Assembly (NCBI RefSeq): GCF_905147045.1
Contig: NC_065908.1
Location: 9,238,001 to 9,302,000 of the forward strand
Reading direction: 5' to 3'
DNA length: 64,000 bases
Source of the DNA: Nymphalis io
Lineage: Eukaryota > Arthropoda > Insecta > Lepidoptera > Nymphalidae
Shown: piece after piece, positions 11,764 through 21,622 of the stretch
How positions within the stretch are numbered: the first letter of the stretch is position 1
Layout: each line of letters begins with the position of its first letter
Position numbers and translations under genes: made by a program
Notes under the pieces: generated by a model
Databases searched by the model: none
What the model was told of the DNA's origin: nothing
The model's input: the letters and a program-made list of their open reading frames with translations, nothing else

Positions 11764-12229
11764 ACTGTCAAGAACCTTAGCTGTAATGGTAGCAAGAGAT
11801 ATAGGTCTGTAGTTGGTTCTGTCTGCCGCATCCCCTGTCCTAATTTTGATAATAGGCACGACTACTGTCCTAGTCATCGAGTCCGGCAGGAAACCATGGC
11901 TAACACAAATATTGTAGAACCAGCCTAGGACTCTTGGAAGGTGCACGCCAGCATGCCGCAGATGCTCAACACTAAGGCCATCATGTCAGGTGACTTTCCA
12001 CGCTTCATGCTCATAATCGCCTCTACTACTTCGCTAGTTTTGAAACGTAGCAAGCACTCCCCGGTGCTCGTAATGCCCCCACTGTCAGCCACTGTGCAGT
12101 TGACCTCACAAGGCTCCACTTTAAATTGAGTCTTAAACATATTAGCTATATTTCGGCCGAGCCCGAGCGTTGAAATAGGGGGCGTGAGTTCAGTCTGTTT
12201 GTTTGTTGCCAAAACGTCAGCACGAACTT
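11754..12229 (-). pseudogene. Middle LINE reverse transcriptase, N-terminal part
   Basis: On the minus strand this gives a leader region (ANMFKTQFKVEPCEVNCTVA), then the RT entry segment FKTSEVVEAIMSMKRGKSP. It continues through HLPRVLGWFYNICVSHGFLP, VVVPIIK and NYRPISLATITAKVLDSLL up to the RTE junction. A frameshift near 11985 separates the first part (11925-12212) from the second (to 11946). No endonuclease domain is present, so this LINE copy is 5'-truncated. Confidence 0.82.
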
Positions 12230-12245
12230 AAACGTCAGCACGAAC
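12212..12245. repeat. 16-bp direct duplication at the element boundary
   Basis: AAACGTCAGCACGAAC occurs at 12212-12227 and again at 12230-12245, two bases apart. It sits where the middle LINE's 5' end meets resumed R4/Dong-like sequence, so it may be a by-product of that integration. Confidence 0.8.
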
Positions 12246-12883
12246 GCGACATATTGAAATGAAGCATCGATGAAACTGTTCAACACCTTCTCGCAGGATG
12301 CGAAAAACTAGCTGGAACATATGTTAAAAGACATAACAATTTGGTACAGTATATATTCTTGTGTTTAGCAAGAAAAAGCAAAATAGAAGTTAATAAATTA
12401 TGGTGGAAAGAACTTAAACAGCCCACTGTAAAAGAAAATAATATAGCCAAATTAATGTGGGAAATTCACATACAAACCGATGTCACAATCACTCACAATA
12501 GACCGGACCATATATACATAGATAAAATCAACAATAAAACTTACCTTATTGATGTTTCGGTACCATCCGACTATAATATTGGAGCAAAGGAAATAGAAAA
12601 AATCAGCAAATACCATCCGCTGAAAGTCGAACTCTGTAGACTGTGGAAAAGCACAGTCACAACGATTCCGATAGTAGTGGGCTCCACAGGAGTAGTGACA
12701 AAGAATCTAAAGCGGTACTGCGACAAACTAGGGACACACGTTAATATCAATATCCTCCAAACACAAGCATCACTCCACTCAACCACAATAATAAGCAAAG
12801 TTCTTGGAGACACAATATTTGTAACAAGCACGCAGACTAGTAACAGTGAGAACAAAAGTCTTACATCTAACAGCATTGTATAA
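12246..12883 (+). pseudogene. R4/Dong-like C-terminus: Cys/His motif and restriction-like endonuclease
   Basis: Continues the outer LINE after the nested block. DETVQHLLAGCEKLA (about 12268-12312) is the tail of the C-terminal zinc-knuckle-like motif, followed by RHNNLVQYI. The open frame 12341-12883 then holds THNRPDHIYIDK (RPD at 12500-12508) and YLIDVSVPSD. This PD...D arrangement is the catalytic core of restriction-like endonucleases in R2/R4-type LINEs, which nick the target DNA. ISKYHPLKVELCRLW and TTIPIVVGSTGVVTKNL are further family hallmarks. This 180-codon stretch is open although the RT half is full of stops. Confidence 0.83.
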
Positions 12884-13313
12884 TTTACTCTAATACACTC
12901 ACCTACAGGCAATAATCATATCATACGTCCAAACTCTAGTTATTATACATCATTTTTACTCAAGCAGACCTGTTTAATTATACATTATTGAAAAAATAAA
13001 AGAAAAAAAAAAACAATAGAAAAAACATTAAAAAAATGCACGTTCAAAAATAATAATAATATAAATAGTTAGGTAAGTTTCATGTTAATGTATATATATT
13101 ACTTTTTTTGTCATTATTATATTAGTAAGTAAATAATAGGGTAAAAAAAAGAATACTTTATTTTTTAAACATTAAAAAACGGATGGGGATATAAATGCTC
13201 TTTTTCCCGGTGACCGGGACGGAGTATTTATTAAAGCCGACTCAAAAAAGTCGAGAAAGTACAAACGTTGCTATTTGTTGTAATTTATTTCTGCATTATT
13301 TATAAACTTTGCT

Positions 13314-13430
13314 TAGAGACTGTTTTAAACACTGATTCATCTCTTTCTGTCATTGTTGATTTAACATTTGAAAAAAGAAGACAATAGCATTATTTTACCA
13401 ATCCGCTAAACAACGTTTTCGATTAAGGCA
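13314..13430 (-). mobile_element. Family E short MITE-like element
   Basis: About 117 bp sharing ATCTCTTTCTGTCATT and CCGCTAAACAACG with copies at 13800, 19138, 33300 and 61355. Ends contain related inverted sequence (TTAAACAYTG and its complement). Non-coding; MITE status is inferred from size, copy number and inverted ends. Confidence 0.55.
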
Positions 13431-13799
13431 GTTTGTATTTAAATTTTACAAACTTTGACGAAAGCATGTCGTCATTACGAGTAGCTGTTATTGGAAGTTC
13501 AATGAATTACATTTATTATTAATCAAATATATATTTTTTACTTAAATATTATTATTTACGTTGGTAATTTAAATAAATAAATATTTATATTATTAGATAG
13601 ATATTAAAAAATAAATTTCTAACACCAATAATCCTTTTATAATTATGAATGTAAAATGATTTTTATCTGAATAATAATATGAGGACGTGACGTAATGTGA
13701 GCACTGGCAAGATTTACATTGTATATCCCTTTATATCCACATAATCTAATAGTCAGAATGAAAAATCTTTTCAGAAAACCTTTCATATTACCATTATTA
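13431..13799. other. AT-rich spacer, nothing recognised
   Basis: AT-rich, lacking gene-like frames. The small minus-strand frame over 13643-13855 partly overlaps the family E copy and is not convincing. Confidence 0.45.
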
Positions 13800-13922
13800 T
13801 TAGCCGTTAGTGATTTGTTAAACAATGTCATGTGTTCTTCTTTCAAATCATTCATGATAGAAAGAGATAAATCACTGTTTAACTAATCAGCCGCTGAGCA
13901 ATGTTTATAGATAAGGCCGTTA
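13800..13922 (+). mobile_element. Family E short MITE-like element
   Basis: Opposite orientation to the 13314 copy: TTCTTCTTTCAAATC, GATAGAAAGAGATAAATC, GTTTAACTAATCAGCCGCT, then an AAGGCCGTTA end. Confidence 0.6.
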
Positions 13923-14265
13923 TGGACCAAATAAATTAAAATGTAATTATTGATAGCCAAATTGCTGTCAGGAATTCATTAATTAGGATCCTCATTAGTT
14001 TGTTCAGATATTCCGTTCACAGTTAGCTGGTTTGCCTTAGCTGTAAAGCTCTGCAACTAATTGCATACATTATTTACGCTAAGCGTGTTTAAATATTAGG
14101 CTTATTTATTAAATGCTTTAAAGTATGAGATTTTACTATGCTTGAATATTAAAAAACGTTGTTTAATCCGGTTTAAGCTGGTTTTATTTCTATGAGAGTA
14201 CTAAAGAAATATGCCTATATGCGACTTTTAAACAAAGGCCTCGTCTCCTCCTGAGTGGTTCGAAG
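13923..14265. other. AT-rich spacer, nothing recognised
   Basis: No repeat family or gene recognised. Confidence 0.45.
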
Positions 14266-14800
14266 TATGTATGGTGGTAGGGCTTTGTGAAAGCCCGTCT
14301 GTGTGGGTACCAGCCACTCATCAGAAAGTATATCGTCAAAGAGCAATACTTAGTATTATTGTGTTCCGGTTTGAAAAGAAAGTGAGCTAGTATAACAAGC
14401 ACAAGGGACATAACACCTTAGTTCCCAAGGTTGACGTATTGAAGACTAGCTGACCCGTGCCCATTTCGTTGGGCGGTAAACATTTTTATTTGTGATGAAA
14501 TTATGATTGTGATTCGGTTAGTACTGAGTGCTTTCTGACAAAAGTCGCGTTGGCCACGACATCCGACTACCACGAAAAAGTCGTTTCATTTTTTGGGTTA
14601 ATAAATAGCCTATGACACTAACAAATAATGTGGCTTTCTATTGGTAAAATAATTTTCAAAATCGGTTCAGTAGATCCAGAGATTACCCCCTACAACCTCA
14701 CAAACTTTACCTCTTTATAATATTAGTTTAGATGTAAGGGTTGGGTAATATTTCTTACAGTGCCAATGTGACCAGTTATCATCAGGTCTCCCATTTGCCA
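14266..14800 (+). mobile_element. Family B SINE interrupted by Lep1-like repeat
   Basis: The 5' part, 14270-14446 (GGTGGTAGGGCTTTGTG to TTCCCAAGGTTG), and the 3' part, 14733-14800 (GATGTAAGG, TTTCTTACAGTGCCAATG, CATCAGGTCTCCCATTTGCC), are collinear pieces of one family B copy. Confidence 0.82.
14447..14732 (+). mobile_element. Lep1-like / Helitron-like non-autonomous repeat
   Basis: Begins CTAGCTGACCCGTGCCC and ends with CCTCTTTATAATATTAG, flanked on both sides by one family B SINE. The CTAG-CTG-CCCG start, the ATCGGTTCAGTAGATCC core and the TATAATATTAG end recur in lepidopteran repeats often classed as Lep1/Helitron-like. That classification is from memory. Related scraps lie at 16028, 23282, 30262, 32625, 36040 and 41752. 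Confidence 0.6.
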
Positions 14801-15195
14801 GTCTGCTTAACTAATCTGAAACTATATATTTCTACAATAAATAAGTAAATTTGCTACTATAACAGAACTTTAGATAAATCCACATATATATACAATACAA
14901 GTGCACAAACTAGCATATATAGGGTAATTAGTCATTACTAAAATCTATTGTTTAAACGTTGTAATCAAAATGCGTGTAAGTCGAAACATAACGTTAATAA
15001 CAACCCCATGATCGTTTCACATTAATCAAATCAGTTATCATCATTTATCATGCGTGATAACGTGATATGACACCTTCAAATGGGTTAGCCGTATGAATAC
15101 AATTTCATTCTAATTAAATGCTAAATGCCTATTCGTCCTTGGATCTCATATAAATGTTCAATCATTTTACATAACATTTGTATTTCATCCTTTAA
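14801..15195. other. AT-rich spacer, nothing recognised
   Basis: No gene or repeat family recognised. Confidence 0.45.
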
Positions 15196-15200
15196 TTACC

Positions 15201-15395
15201 AACTGTCTGCCTCGTTGGTCTTGTGGCGAGATGTAAGGCTACAGATCCCGAGGTCCTATGTTCGAATACTTGGACGGGCTTTTAAAATTTTCTGAAGGAA
15301 GTTGAAAATGTGTACCGTGCCTCGGAAAGCACGTACAGCCTGAACTCTTGAAGCCGAAATCAGTCATGAAGACATTATCATCATCATTTACTTTT
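15201..15395 (+). mobile_element. Family D tRNA-derived SINE, internally deleted
   Basis: Starts with a tRNA-like head (CTGCCTCGTTGGTCTTGTGG, then TATGTTCGAATAC as B box). It continues to GTGCCTCGGAAAGCACGTA and AGCCGAAATCAGTC and ends in an ATC-repeat tail. It shares the head with the longer copy at 16141. Confidence 0.78.
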
Positions 15396-15527
15396 TTCGC
15401 CACCAACAATGTTACAATTAATTTATTTGCAACGAAGAATAATTATTAAGTAAGGCCAAACAGAATTACACTATATAAAAATCTTGATTTGTATAAGGCA
15501 GTAAGCAGTATCAAGGATTTTATTCTT

Positions 15528-15712
15528 TCGGCTTTGTGCAAGCTCATCTGGGTAGATACCACTCTCGTCACTTATTCTACCACTAAATAGTACTTCTAGT
15601 ATTGTTCTGTTCCGGTTATAAGGATGAGTGAGTGTAACTACAAGCACAAAGGACATAACATCTGAATTCCAAATGTTGGTGGCGTATTGACGATCAAAGG
15701 AATCGTTACTAT
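15528..15712 (+). mobile_element. Family B SINE, diverged
   Basis: GGCTTTGTGCAAGCTCATCT through GGACATAACATCTGAATTCC to GTTGGTGGCGTATTG; the 3' end is lost. Confidence 0.78.
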
Positions 15713-16140
15713 TTATGCCTACCTATAACGAATTAAAAATCATGCCTGTGGTTAAAAAAAGAACTATATAATAAAAAAACTGGACTTTTTTATATGGAAA
15801 TTTGAACGCTTGATTGTTGCAATTCAATCGTAGCATTGTAATGCGTAGCGTCAAATATGCTACGTAACGTGTACGATGCTAAATGAATAAGTTATTTTTC
15901 TGTAACCTTACAAATTCTTACAGCGTGTGCAAAGTTAGTGTCAGTCAGCCTACACTGACATAAACTAAATCTACGCCATTGTACTAAGAAACGTAATAAA
16001 AATCAATGAATTTATTTCTTATATACTAGCTGCCCGCCCCGACTTCGTACGAGTAAAATAAAGATTTTATCCCGTACATTTTTTAATCAGGTATAAACAA
16101 TCACCAATTGACTTACTCGACCATACAGTAAAGTGCTAAG

Positions 16141-16495
16141 TGACTGCCTCGTTGGTCTAGTGGCTAGATTTAATAAGGTCCTGGGTTCAAATCCCAGGTC
16201 GGTTCAATAAAAGTTATAGGGTTTTTATGTCGAAAATTCTCAGTAGCAGCCCGGAGTCTAGAAGGCATGGTGTACCCATGCCTCGGAATACACGAAAAGC
16301 AGTTCGTCTTGCGCCTGAACTCTAGCCGGTTATGTCGGATTTCCGTCGCTTTGGATTAGGAGAGTTAAGAAATAGAGAGTAAACCTGTGTTTGTACACAT
16401 ACTTTTGCACATTAATATGTCTTGGGCAGTTGGCTAATCTATCTTCAGATTGGCCACCGTAGCCGAAATCGGCATATAATAATATATATGCATAA
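16141..16495 (+). mobile_element. Family D tRNA-derived SINE, long copy
   Basis: The tRNA-like head GCCTCGTTGGTCTAGTGGCT has a good A box, and GGTTCAAATCC is a good B box. A roughly 280-bp body follows, with ATTCTCAGTAGCAGCCCGG, ATGCCTCGGAATACACG, TGCGCCTGAACTCT and GGCAGTTGGCTAAT, ending CCGTAGCCGAAATCGG. It looks like a SINE, not a tRNA gene, because the body continues far past a tRNA and recurs elsewhere. Confidence 0.8.
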
Positions 16496-16667
16496 AGCAC
16501 ACGCCTTGGTAATTTTTTTCATGCGTTTATTTATTATTAGGTTATGTTTATGGCTTCTATGAGTGACTGACTCATCATATATTCGTCCCACATTATGAGA
16601 CAGACCTCTTGATAAATGTGGCTTGTTATTTTTTTGTTTTTTATTACAATAGTTCACCACAACTTAC

Positions 16668-16850
16668 AGACATTGGCACTATAAAAAAAATATTAAGCAT
16701 CTCTTTCATCGCTAATGCGCCACCATCCTTGGTTACTAAATTATTATATCCCTTGTGCCTGTAGTTAGACTGGCTCATTCGCTTTTCAAACCGAAACACA
16801 ACAATACTAAATATGGCTGTTTGGCGGTAGAATATGTGATGAACATGGTA
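16668..16850 (-). mobile_element. Family B SINE, reverse, diverged
   Basis: Reverse match from CAATGCGCCACCATCCTTGG through TTTCAAACCGAAACACAAC to GCGGTAGAATATGTGATGA. Confidence 0.78.
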
Positions 16851-17086
16851 CAAAATAATGGACCATACGGAATCTTTGCGTCGGCTACTTCGCCGCCGCA
16901 TCGTTAGCCACCACCAACGTATTTTTTCTCGCTTTCTATAATTGAAAAAGGAATTTACATGTATATAATCAACTTTTACTATAAATTTATTAAACAGCAT
17001 TAGGATTGATATCATAATACGAATGTCATCATCATTCGATCCTACCCTTGTTTTTATAGACTAATTTAACAAAAGACTATATCGAT

Positions 17087-17148
17087 GACGATGTCAATGA
17101 TGACGACGATGTAGGTTTCGATGTCGATGTCGATGACATTGACTATTA
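17087..17148. repeat. GATGTC / GAT-rich simple repeat
   Basis: Imperfect tandem GATGTC and GATGAC units. Could be a LINE tail or an expanded microsatellite. Confidence 0.7.
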
Positions 17149-17429
17149 CGATAACAAATAACAGTTACTTACTAGTTACTTACTAGTTGTTATTTAACCA
17201 TAATAGTTAGATGCCTCGCGGACTTTTCTGTTCTAATGAGTACTATATACATGCAATACATTATTTTAGGCATCGCATTCGCAGCACACGACAAATAATG
17301 ACTTTTATAGGAAAAATGATATAATGGGTTACATTATTTAAATTTTCATATGGATTTCGTATGGACATATATGATTTCGTTTTATGTTGTATTTGCGTGT
17401 TATTATTTGACAATTCAAGCCGAGACAAA

Positions 17430-17580
17430 AGAAACTTAGCGTTGGATGTCGGGCAAAAGATGGGCTGACGACTTTATCAAACACGTGGGTCATATCTGGA
17501 CCAGATTTACACAGAACCAGGACAGATGGTTTGCTGAGATAGTAGATACTCAGCAGTGGGATAAGGAAGACTGTGGATGA
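17430..17580 (+). pseudogene. LINE RT C-terminal fragment (RTE-like)
   Basis: Translates to RWADDFIKHVGHIW, QNQDRWFAEIVDTQQWD. This matches the family pattern at the C-terminus of RTE-type proteins (compare RWTDDLKKVAGTNW and DRELWRTLGEAYVQQW in the intact RTE). A GATGATAATGACGATGATTA tail follows the stop. It is a small 5'-truncated scrap of a LINE that differs from the two RTE copies. Confidence 0.68.
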
Positions 17581-18035
17581 TAATGACGATGATTATAATG
17601 GTTATTGAAAGTTAGTCGCCTTGTATTTTCTAGAATCTACTCTTTAAAAATATTTCTCAAGTCATCAAATCATAAAATACGTGTAGTTTATGAACAAATC
17701 GCGCAAATATAAACACAAAACAAAACAACCCTTACCTTCATGAAGTTAGAAAACATAAACCCAAAGAGCCGTTTCATCAACTCTAATTCAAATTAAAATT
17801 TTCCGACTCCCAAGAGAATAAGTATTCAAAATGTGAAAGTCCAATCAGGCATGATTCGAGTTACGAACCGCAAGTTCTAATTAAATTAGCAACACGAGGG
17901 AAATACACAGGCACATAATACGTACCCTTTCTTTATTTAAACATAATTGTTAGATGTAACAACGTGACGTCATACTAATTTCATATACAAGGCTTAGATA
18001 GAATAAATTTAATTATCATATTCGTTGAAGTCTAC
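17581..18035. other. AT-rich spacer, nothing recognised
   Basis: No gene or repeat family recognised. Confidence 0.45.
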
Positions 18036-18131
18036 ACATCCGACTGTACTAGCCGTCGTTGCGTTTGGACTCCACTACCACTTACCATCTGGTGGAGTTA
18101 AGTCATTTGCTTTCCCGGTACATATAAAAAA
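18036..18131 (+). mobile_element. CR1-like LINE, 3'-terminal fragment
   Basis: GACTGTACTAGCCGTCGTTG, then the 3' hairpin region (CCACTTACCATCTGGTGG) and CATATAAAAAATA. It is the last 95 bp of the LINE at 45850-48995. Confidence 0.85.
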
Positions 18132-18837
18132 TATAAATACTGCTCTATAGCTTTAATTTAATTATCGATTACGTCCTGTGTTCGACGGTAAGACAAATAG
18201 CGCGAGAAAACCTACAAGTTTAAAAATATATAACAATTAAAGTTTAGTTAGGTAATTGAATAATGTTTTTTATTAAAAGGTATTTCATTATTTTTGGAAG
18301 TATTTTAAAAATAATTAAAAACTACTTATTTATTTATAATTTTGTGCGTATTTTTCAATGGGTTCCTGGTTGGTTTGGAAATACAATTTGACCTGCTAGG
18401 TGGCGCTGCTATCAGTATGTCACCAAATGAAAAAATGTCTGTGTAGCAGGACGACGTCTGCCGAGTCCGTTTTTATATATATAAAATATAATATTATCAA
18501 TTTGAAATTGAAAGGATAATTAATAACGACATTATTTTGAAATAATATTCTATAAATTTAAGTAAATGAATCAAGTATTGCATTTATAATTTATGTTCAG
18601 TGACGTTATTACAAATTATTATTAATTTCAACGTTTCAATAAAACCATTGATAAAATTGTTACTTTAATTGTTTCATTTTATAAATCACAAAATTTTGTT
18701 TGAACTCTCATTAAGCTGTTGATTGTGGGGTGTTATGAATGGTCAAATTATTTTTGATGACATTTATTTGCAATCGGCCAAATCTCTGTCAAAGTTCGTT
18801 GGCTTAAATCTAAACAATCACTAAATAACTACTTTAC
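18132..18837. other. Spacer with a CTCF-like motif
   Basis: Mostly AT-rich. At 18392-18408, CCTGCTAGGTGGCGCTG resembles the insect CTCF core AGGTGGCGC. No open frame of interest. Confidence 0.4.
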
Positions 18838-18960
18838 TGGTGGTAGGGCTTTGTGCAAGCTCGTATGGGATGAGTCAGTGTAATTACAGGCCCGAGGGAC
18901 ATAACATCTTAATTCCCAAGGTTGGTGGCGCATTGGCGATGTAAGCGGTTAACATTTCAC
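18838..18960 (+). mobile_element. Family B SINE, internally deleted
   Basis: CTGGTGGTAGGGCTTTGTGC joins directly to the GATGAGTCAGTGTAATTACA part, so about 90 bp of the middle are missing; it continues to GTAAGCGGTTAACATTTC. Confidence 0.82.
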
Positions 18961-19137
18961 CCATCTAGGTGCTCCCAACAACCAGTGGATGCGTAAGGTG
19001 TGTATGTGTGTTTCAAGCACCTGATAAAATGATGGTATTCTAAATGGAAGTCCCAAGCACCGACAATATCTGTTACATTATGATTTAGATTTGTAAGAAA
19101 TAGTTTATAATTTTTATAGTGTATAAACGTTGTGTAG

Positions 19138-19255
19138 TGCGTGACTAGTAAAACAATGCTGTCTTCTTCCTTCGAACGTCCAATCAATAATGACAGAAAG
19201 AGCGAAATCATTGTTGAAACTAAACAGCCGCTATTTTATAAGTAAGGCCGTTAAT
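19138..19255 (+). mobile_element. Family E short MITE-like element
   Basis: AACAATGCTGTCTTCTTCC, AATAATGACAGAAAGAGCG, TAAACAGCCGCTATTTTATA and the AAGGCCGTTA end. Confidence 0.62.
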
Positions 19256-19360
19256 GTCTATTGCAAAAGTGACTTATTACTTAAGCGTCAAGTTACCCAT
19301 TTGTAGATCTGATTTATTATAGTAAAACTAAAAATGAAATTACATATTTATATATATTTT

Positions 19361-19970
19361 ATGTTATAGGTAGACGGACGGGCAAATGGGCCACCTGATA
19401 ATAAGTGGTCGGCACCACCCTAGACATTGACGATGTAAGAAATATTAACCATGCCTTACATCGCCAATGCGCCACCGACCTTGGAAATGGAGATGTATGT
19501 CTCTTATGCCTGTAACTATATTGGTTCACTCATACTTCAAACAGGAACACAACACTACTAAGTATTGCTGTTTTATTAAGCCGAGATGGCCCAGTGGTAA
19601 GAACGCGTGAATCTTAACCGATGATCGTGGGTTCAAACCCGGGCAAGCACCACTGAATTTTCATGTGCTTAATTTGTGATTATAATTTATCTCGTGCTTT
19701 ACGGTGAAGGAAAACATCGTGAGGAAACCTGCATGTGTCTAATTTCACTGAAATTCTGCCACATGTGAATTCTACCAACCCGCATTGGAGCAGCGTGGTG
19801 GAATAAGCTCCAAACCTTCTCCTCAAAAAGAGGAGAGGAGGCCTTTAGCCCAGCAGTGGGACATTCACAGGCTGTTACGGTGTTACGGTAAAATGTAATG
19901 TGAGTGGGTTGTACTTATCCAGACGGGCTTGCAGAAAGCTCTAACCTCTAGTAGTATTCTCTATAATATT
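19361..19970 (-). mobile_element. Family B SINE, reverse, split by a family A SINE
   Basis: The 3' and middle parts (19361-19575: GTAGACGGACGGGCAAATGG to AAGTATTGCTGTTTT) and the 5' part (19895-19970: GTGAGTGGGTTGTACTTATC to AGCTCTAACC) flank a plus-strand family A SINE. Confidence 0.83.
19580..19893 (+). mobile_element. Family A SINE, full length, nested in family B
   Basis: Complete head, body and a tail GCTGTTACGGTGTTACGG. Close to the copies at 476 and 60939. TSD not clear in the AT-rich junctions. Confidence 0.9.
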
Positions 19971-20381
19971 ATATAAATTTGTATGTTTCACTCTCCTTAC
20001 GCCATAACAATATTATTAATGGACAGCTAGCTACGTTTACGAGAAGTAATTTTATTAACGACAAAACTTTCGGGCAATGTAACTTTGTATATTGCTAAAA
20101 GGACATCGCTGCATCCCCACCAAGCTTCAAATAGAAGTTTTTATTAGTATAAAAAACAAGTTATAGCTTTTTTTTCATCTCAATCTTAACATATTGTATT
20201 TCCGTTCTTAAAGATCAGTGGGTGACACGTAAGTCTCTTCCAGCTGTTTCCATTTATGTATATTTTACTCATGTCTTGACCAGATTGATCCCCTTTACCA
20301 GCCCCTATACTATAATAAATCGATGCTATATTCATTGCATATTTTTATATATGTAATTTTAGTCTCATCTGACTGATAATA

Positions 20382-20680
20382 GCCGGGATGGCCCAGTGGT
20401 AAGAGCGCGTGAATCTTAACCGATGATCGTGGGTTCAAACACGGCAAGCACCACTGAATTTTCATGTGCTTAATATGTGATTATAATTCATCTCGTGCTT
20501 GACGGTGGAGGAAAACAACGTAAGGTAACTTGCATGTGTTGATTTTCACTAAAATTCAGACATATGTGTATTCCACCAAGCCGCATTGGAGCAGCGTGGT
20601 GGAATAAGCTCCAAAAGCTTCTCCTCAAAAAGGGAGAGGAGGCCTTAGCCCAGCAGTGGGACATTCATAGGCTGTTACTG
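20382..20680 (+). mobile_element. Family A SINE, full length
   Basis: The A box is intact. The B-box area is GGTTCAAACACGG. The tail is GCTGTTACTGG. More diverged than the 19580 copy. Confidence 0.9.
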
Positions 20681-21228
20681 GAATATATGTAATCTTTTGT
20701 TAAGACTTATTTATCAAAGTTCTTCTAACACGATATTAATTGGCTTAAATAAAACATATTGACCTTTGATCCTTAGTGCTGTCACTCACTTCGGTAGGTT
20801 AAGTAAGGAATTCCTTCCGTAAAATTAAACAACATAATAAATAGAATACGTGGAGGAAAATAAAGGGGTAAGGGGCAAAGGGGCAGCTCACGAAATATTC
20901 ACGCTGTTTTTAATTTAAGCCTTCATTATCTTGGCCCCAAGAGTAAACTTTGTGGAATAACCTACTCGCCATTTGGAGCCGTTGTTATATTATATTTATA
21001 ATAAAAAAGTATTTAATAATCTCATTTAATTTTCGTTTGCTATTAAATAATGTAATGCTTAATCAGAAAAGTGGGATTAATGTAAGGCGAAGAAAGCTAT
21101 GAATCCATTATGCGTAACCTTGTTGATAATGGTCAATATCAGAGCCGTCTTTATTCAATAAATAAGTGCTACACTTGCTAAGTGAACCAGTGTATTTTAC
21201 CAAGAGAAGTCGCTTTGAAGATGTAAGT
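20681..21228. other. AT-rich spacer, nothing recognised
   Basis: No gene or repeat family recognised. Confidence 0.45.
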
Positions 21229-21290
21229 GATGATTGGTCTATTGTAGTGTCCACTGACTATCAGGTGTCCCATTTGCCTGCTCATTTTAA
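21229..21290 (+). mobile_element. Family B 3' fragment
   Basis: GATGTAAGTGATGATTGG, TGACTATCAGGTGTCCCATT; a short old piece just upstream of a full copy. Confidence 0.65.
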
Positions 21291-21328
21291 ATTACAAAAA
21301 AAATAACACAAATCACAAAAAGTTAGTT

Positions 21329-21622
21329 TACTGGTGGTAGGGCTTTGTGCAAGCTCGTCTGGTTAGGTACCATCCACTCATCAGATATTCTACCGCAAAA
21401 CAGCAGTACTTGATATTGTTGTGTTCCGGTTTGAAGGGTGAGTGAGCCAGTGTAATTACAGGCACAAGGGACATAAAATCTTAGTTCCCAAGGTTGGTGG
21501 CGCATTGGATATGTAAGCGATGGTTGGCATTTCTTACAATGCCAATTTCTAAGGGCGTTGGTGACCACTTACCATCAGGTGGCCCATATGCTCGTCCGCC
21601 TTCCTATTCTATGAAAAAAAAA
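21329..21622 (+). mobile_element. Family B SINE, full length reference copy
   Basis: Runs from CTGGTGGTAGGGCTTTGTGC to CCTATTCTATGAAAAAAAAA. The 3' hairpin CCACTT-ACCATC-AGGTGG lies at 21565-21582 and is followed by a poly(A) tail. No pol III head is evident, so it may be a LINE-derived (3'-end) SINE. Minus-strand frames such as 21323-21568 recur only because the repeat recurs. Confidence 0.9.

Larger units (their letters stand above)
7684..12229 (-). mobile_element. Middle LINE: Jockey/CR1-superfamily element, reverse
   Basis: A minus-strand LINE lying inside the R4/Dong-like element and itself split by the RTE copy at 9102-11753. Read 5' to 3' on the minus strand, it starts near 12229, runs through the RT N-terminus to 11754, resumes at 9101 and ends with a stop near 8001. 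An AT-rich 3' UTR with an AATAAA-like signal and an ATT-repeat tail (7685-7703) follows. The tail type suits the Rex1/Daphne/L2-like part of the superfamily, but the exact clade is not certain. No TSD resolved. Confidence 0.75.
5556..13050 (+). mobile_element. Outer R4/Dong-like LINE, interrupted (approximate ends)
   Basis: A plus-strand non-LTR retrotransposon whose coding remains lie at about 5590-7683 and 12246-12883, on either side of a 4.5-kb block of two other LINEs. The order is RT domain, then a C-terminal Cys/His element (HLLAGC), then a PD-type restriction-like endonuclease. That single-ORF order is characteristic of the R2/R4 group and differs from the APE-type LINEs in this window. 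The 3' end lies in A-rich and TAA-rich sequence around 13000-13080. No clean TSD was found, so ends are estimates. Confidence 0.78.

Noticed and set aside
16141..16215. Genuine tRNA genes at SINE heads (16141, 28192, 35529, 49660)
   Set aside because: A and B boxes are present but the acceptor stems are not completed and SINE bodies follow directly.
20350..20690. TATATATGTAAT as TSD of the 20382 SINE
   Set aside because: The left copy lies about 25 bp away from the SINE start, so it is not adjacent and is likely chance in AT-rich DNA.
21323..21568. MRHQPWELRFYVPCACNYTG-type peptides at 21323, 26385, 28221, 31151, 36334
   Set aside because: These are translations of family B SINE copies read on the strand opposite the poly(A) tail or across it, not a protein family.
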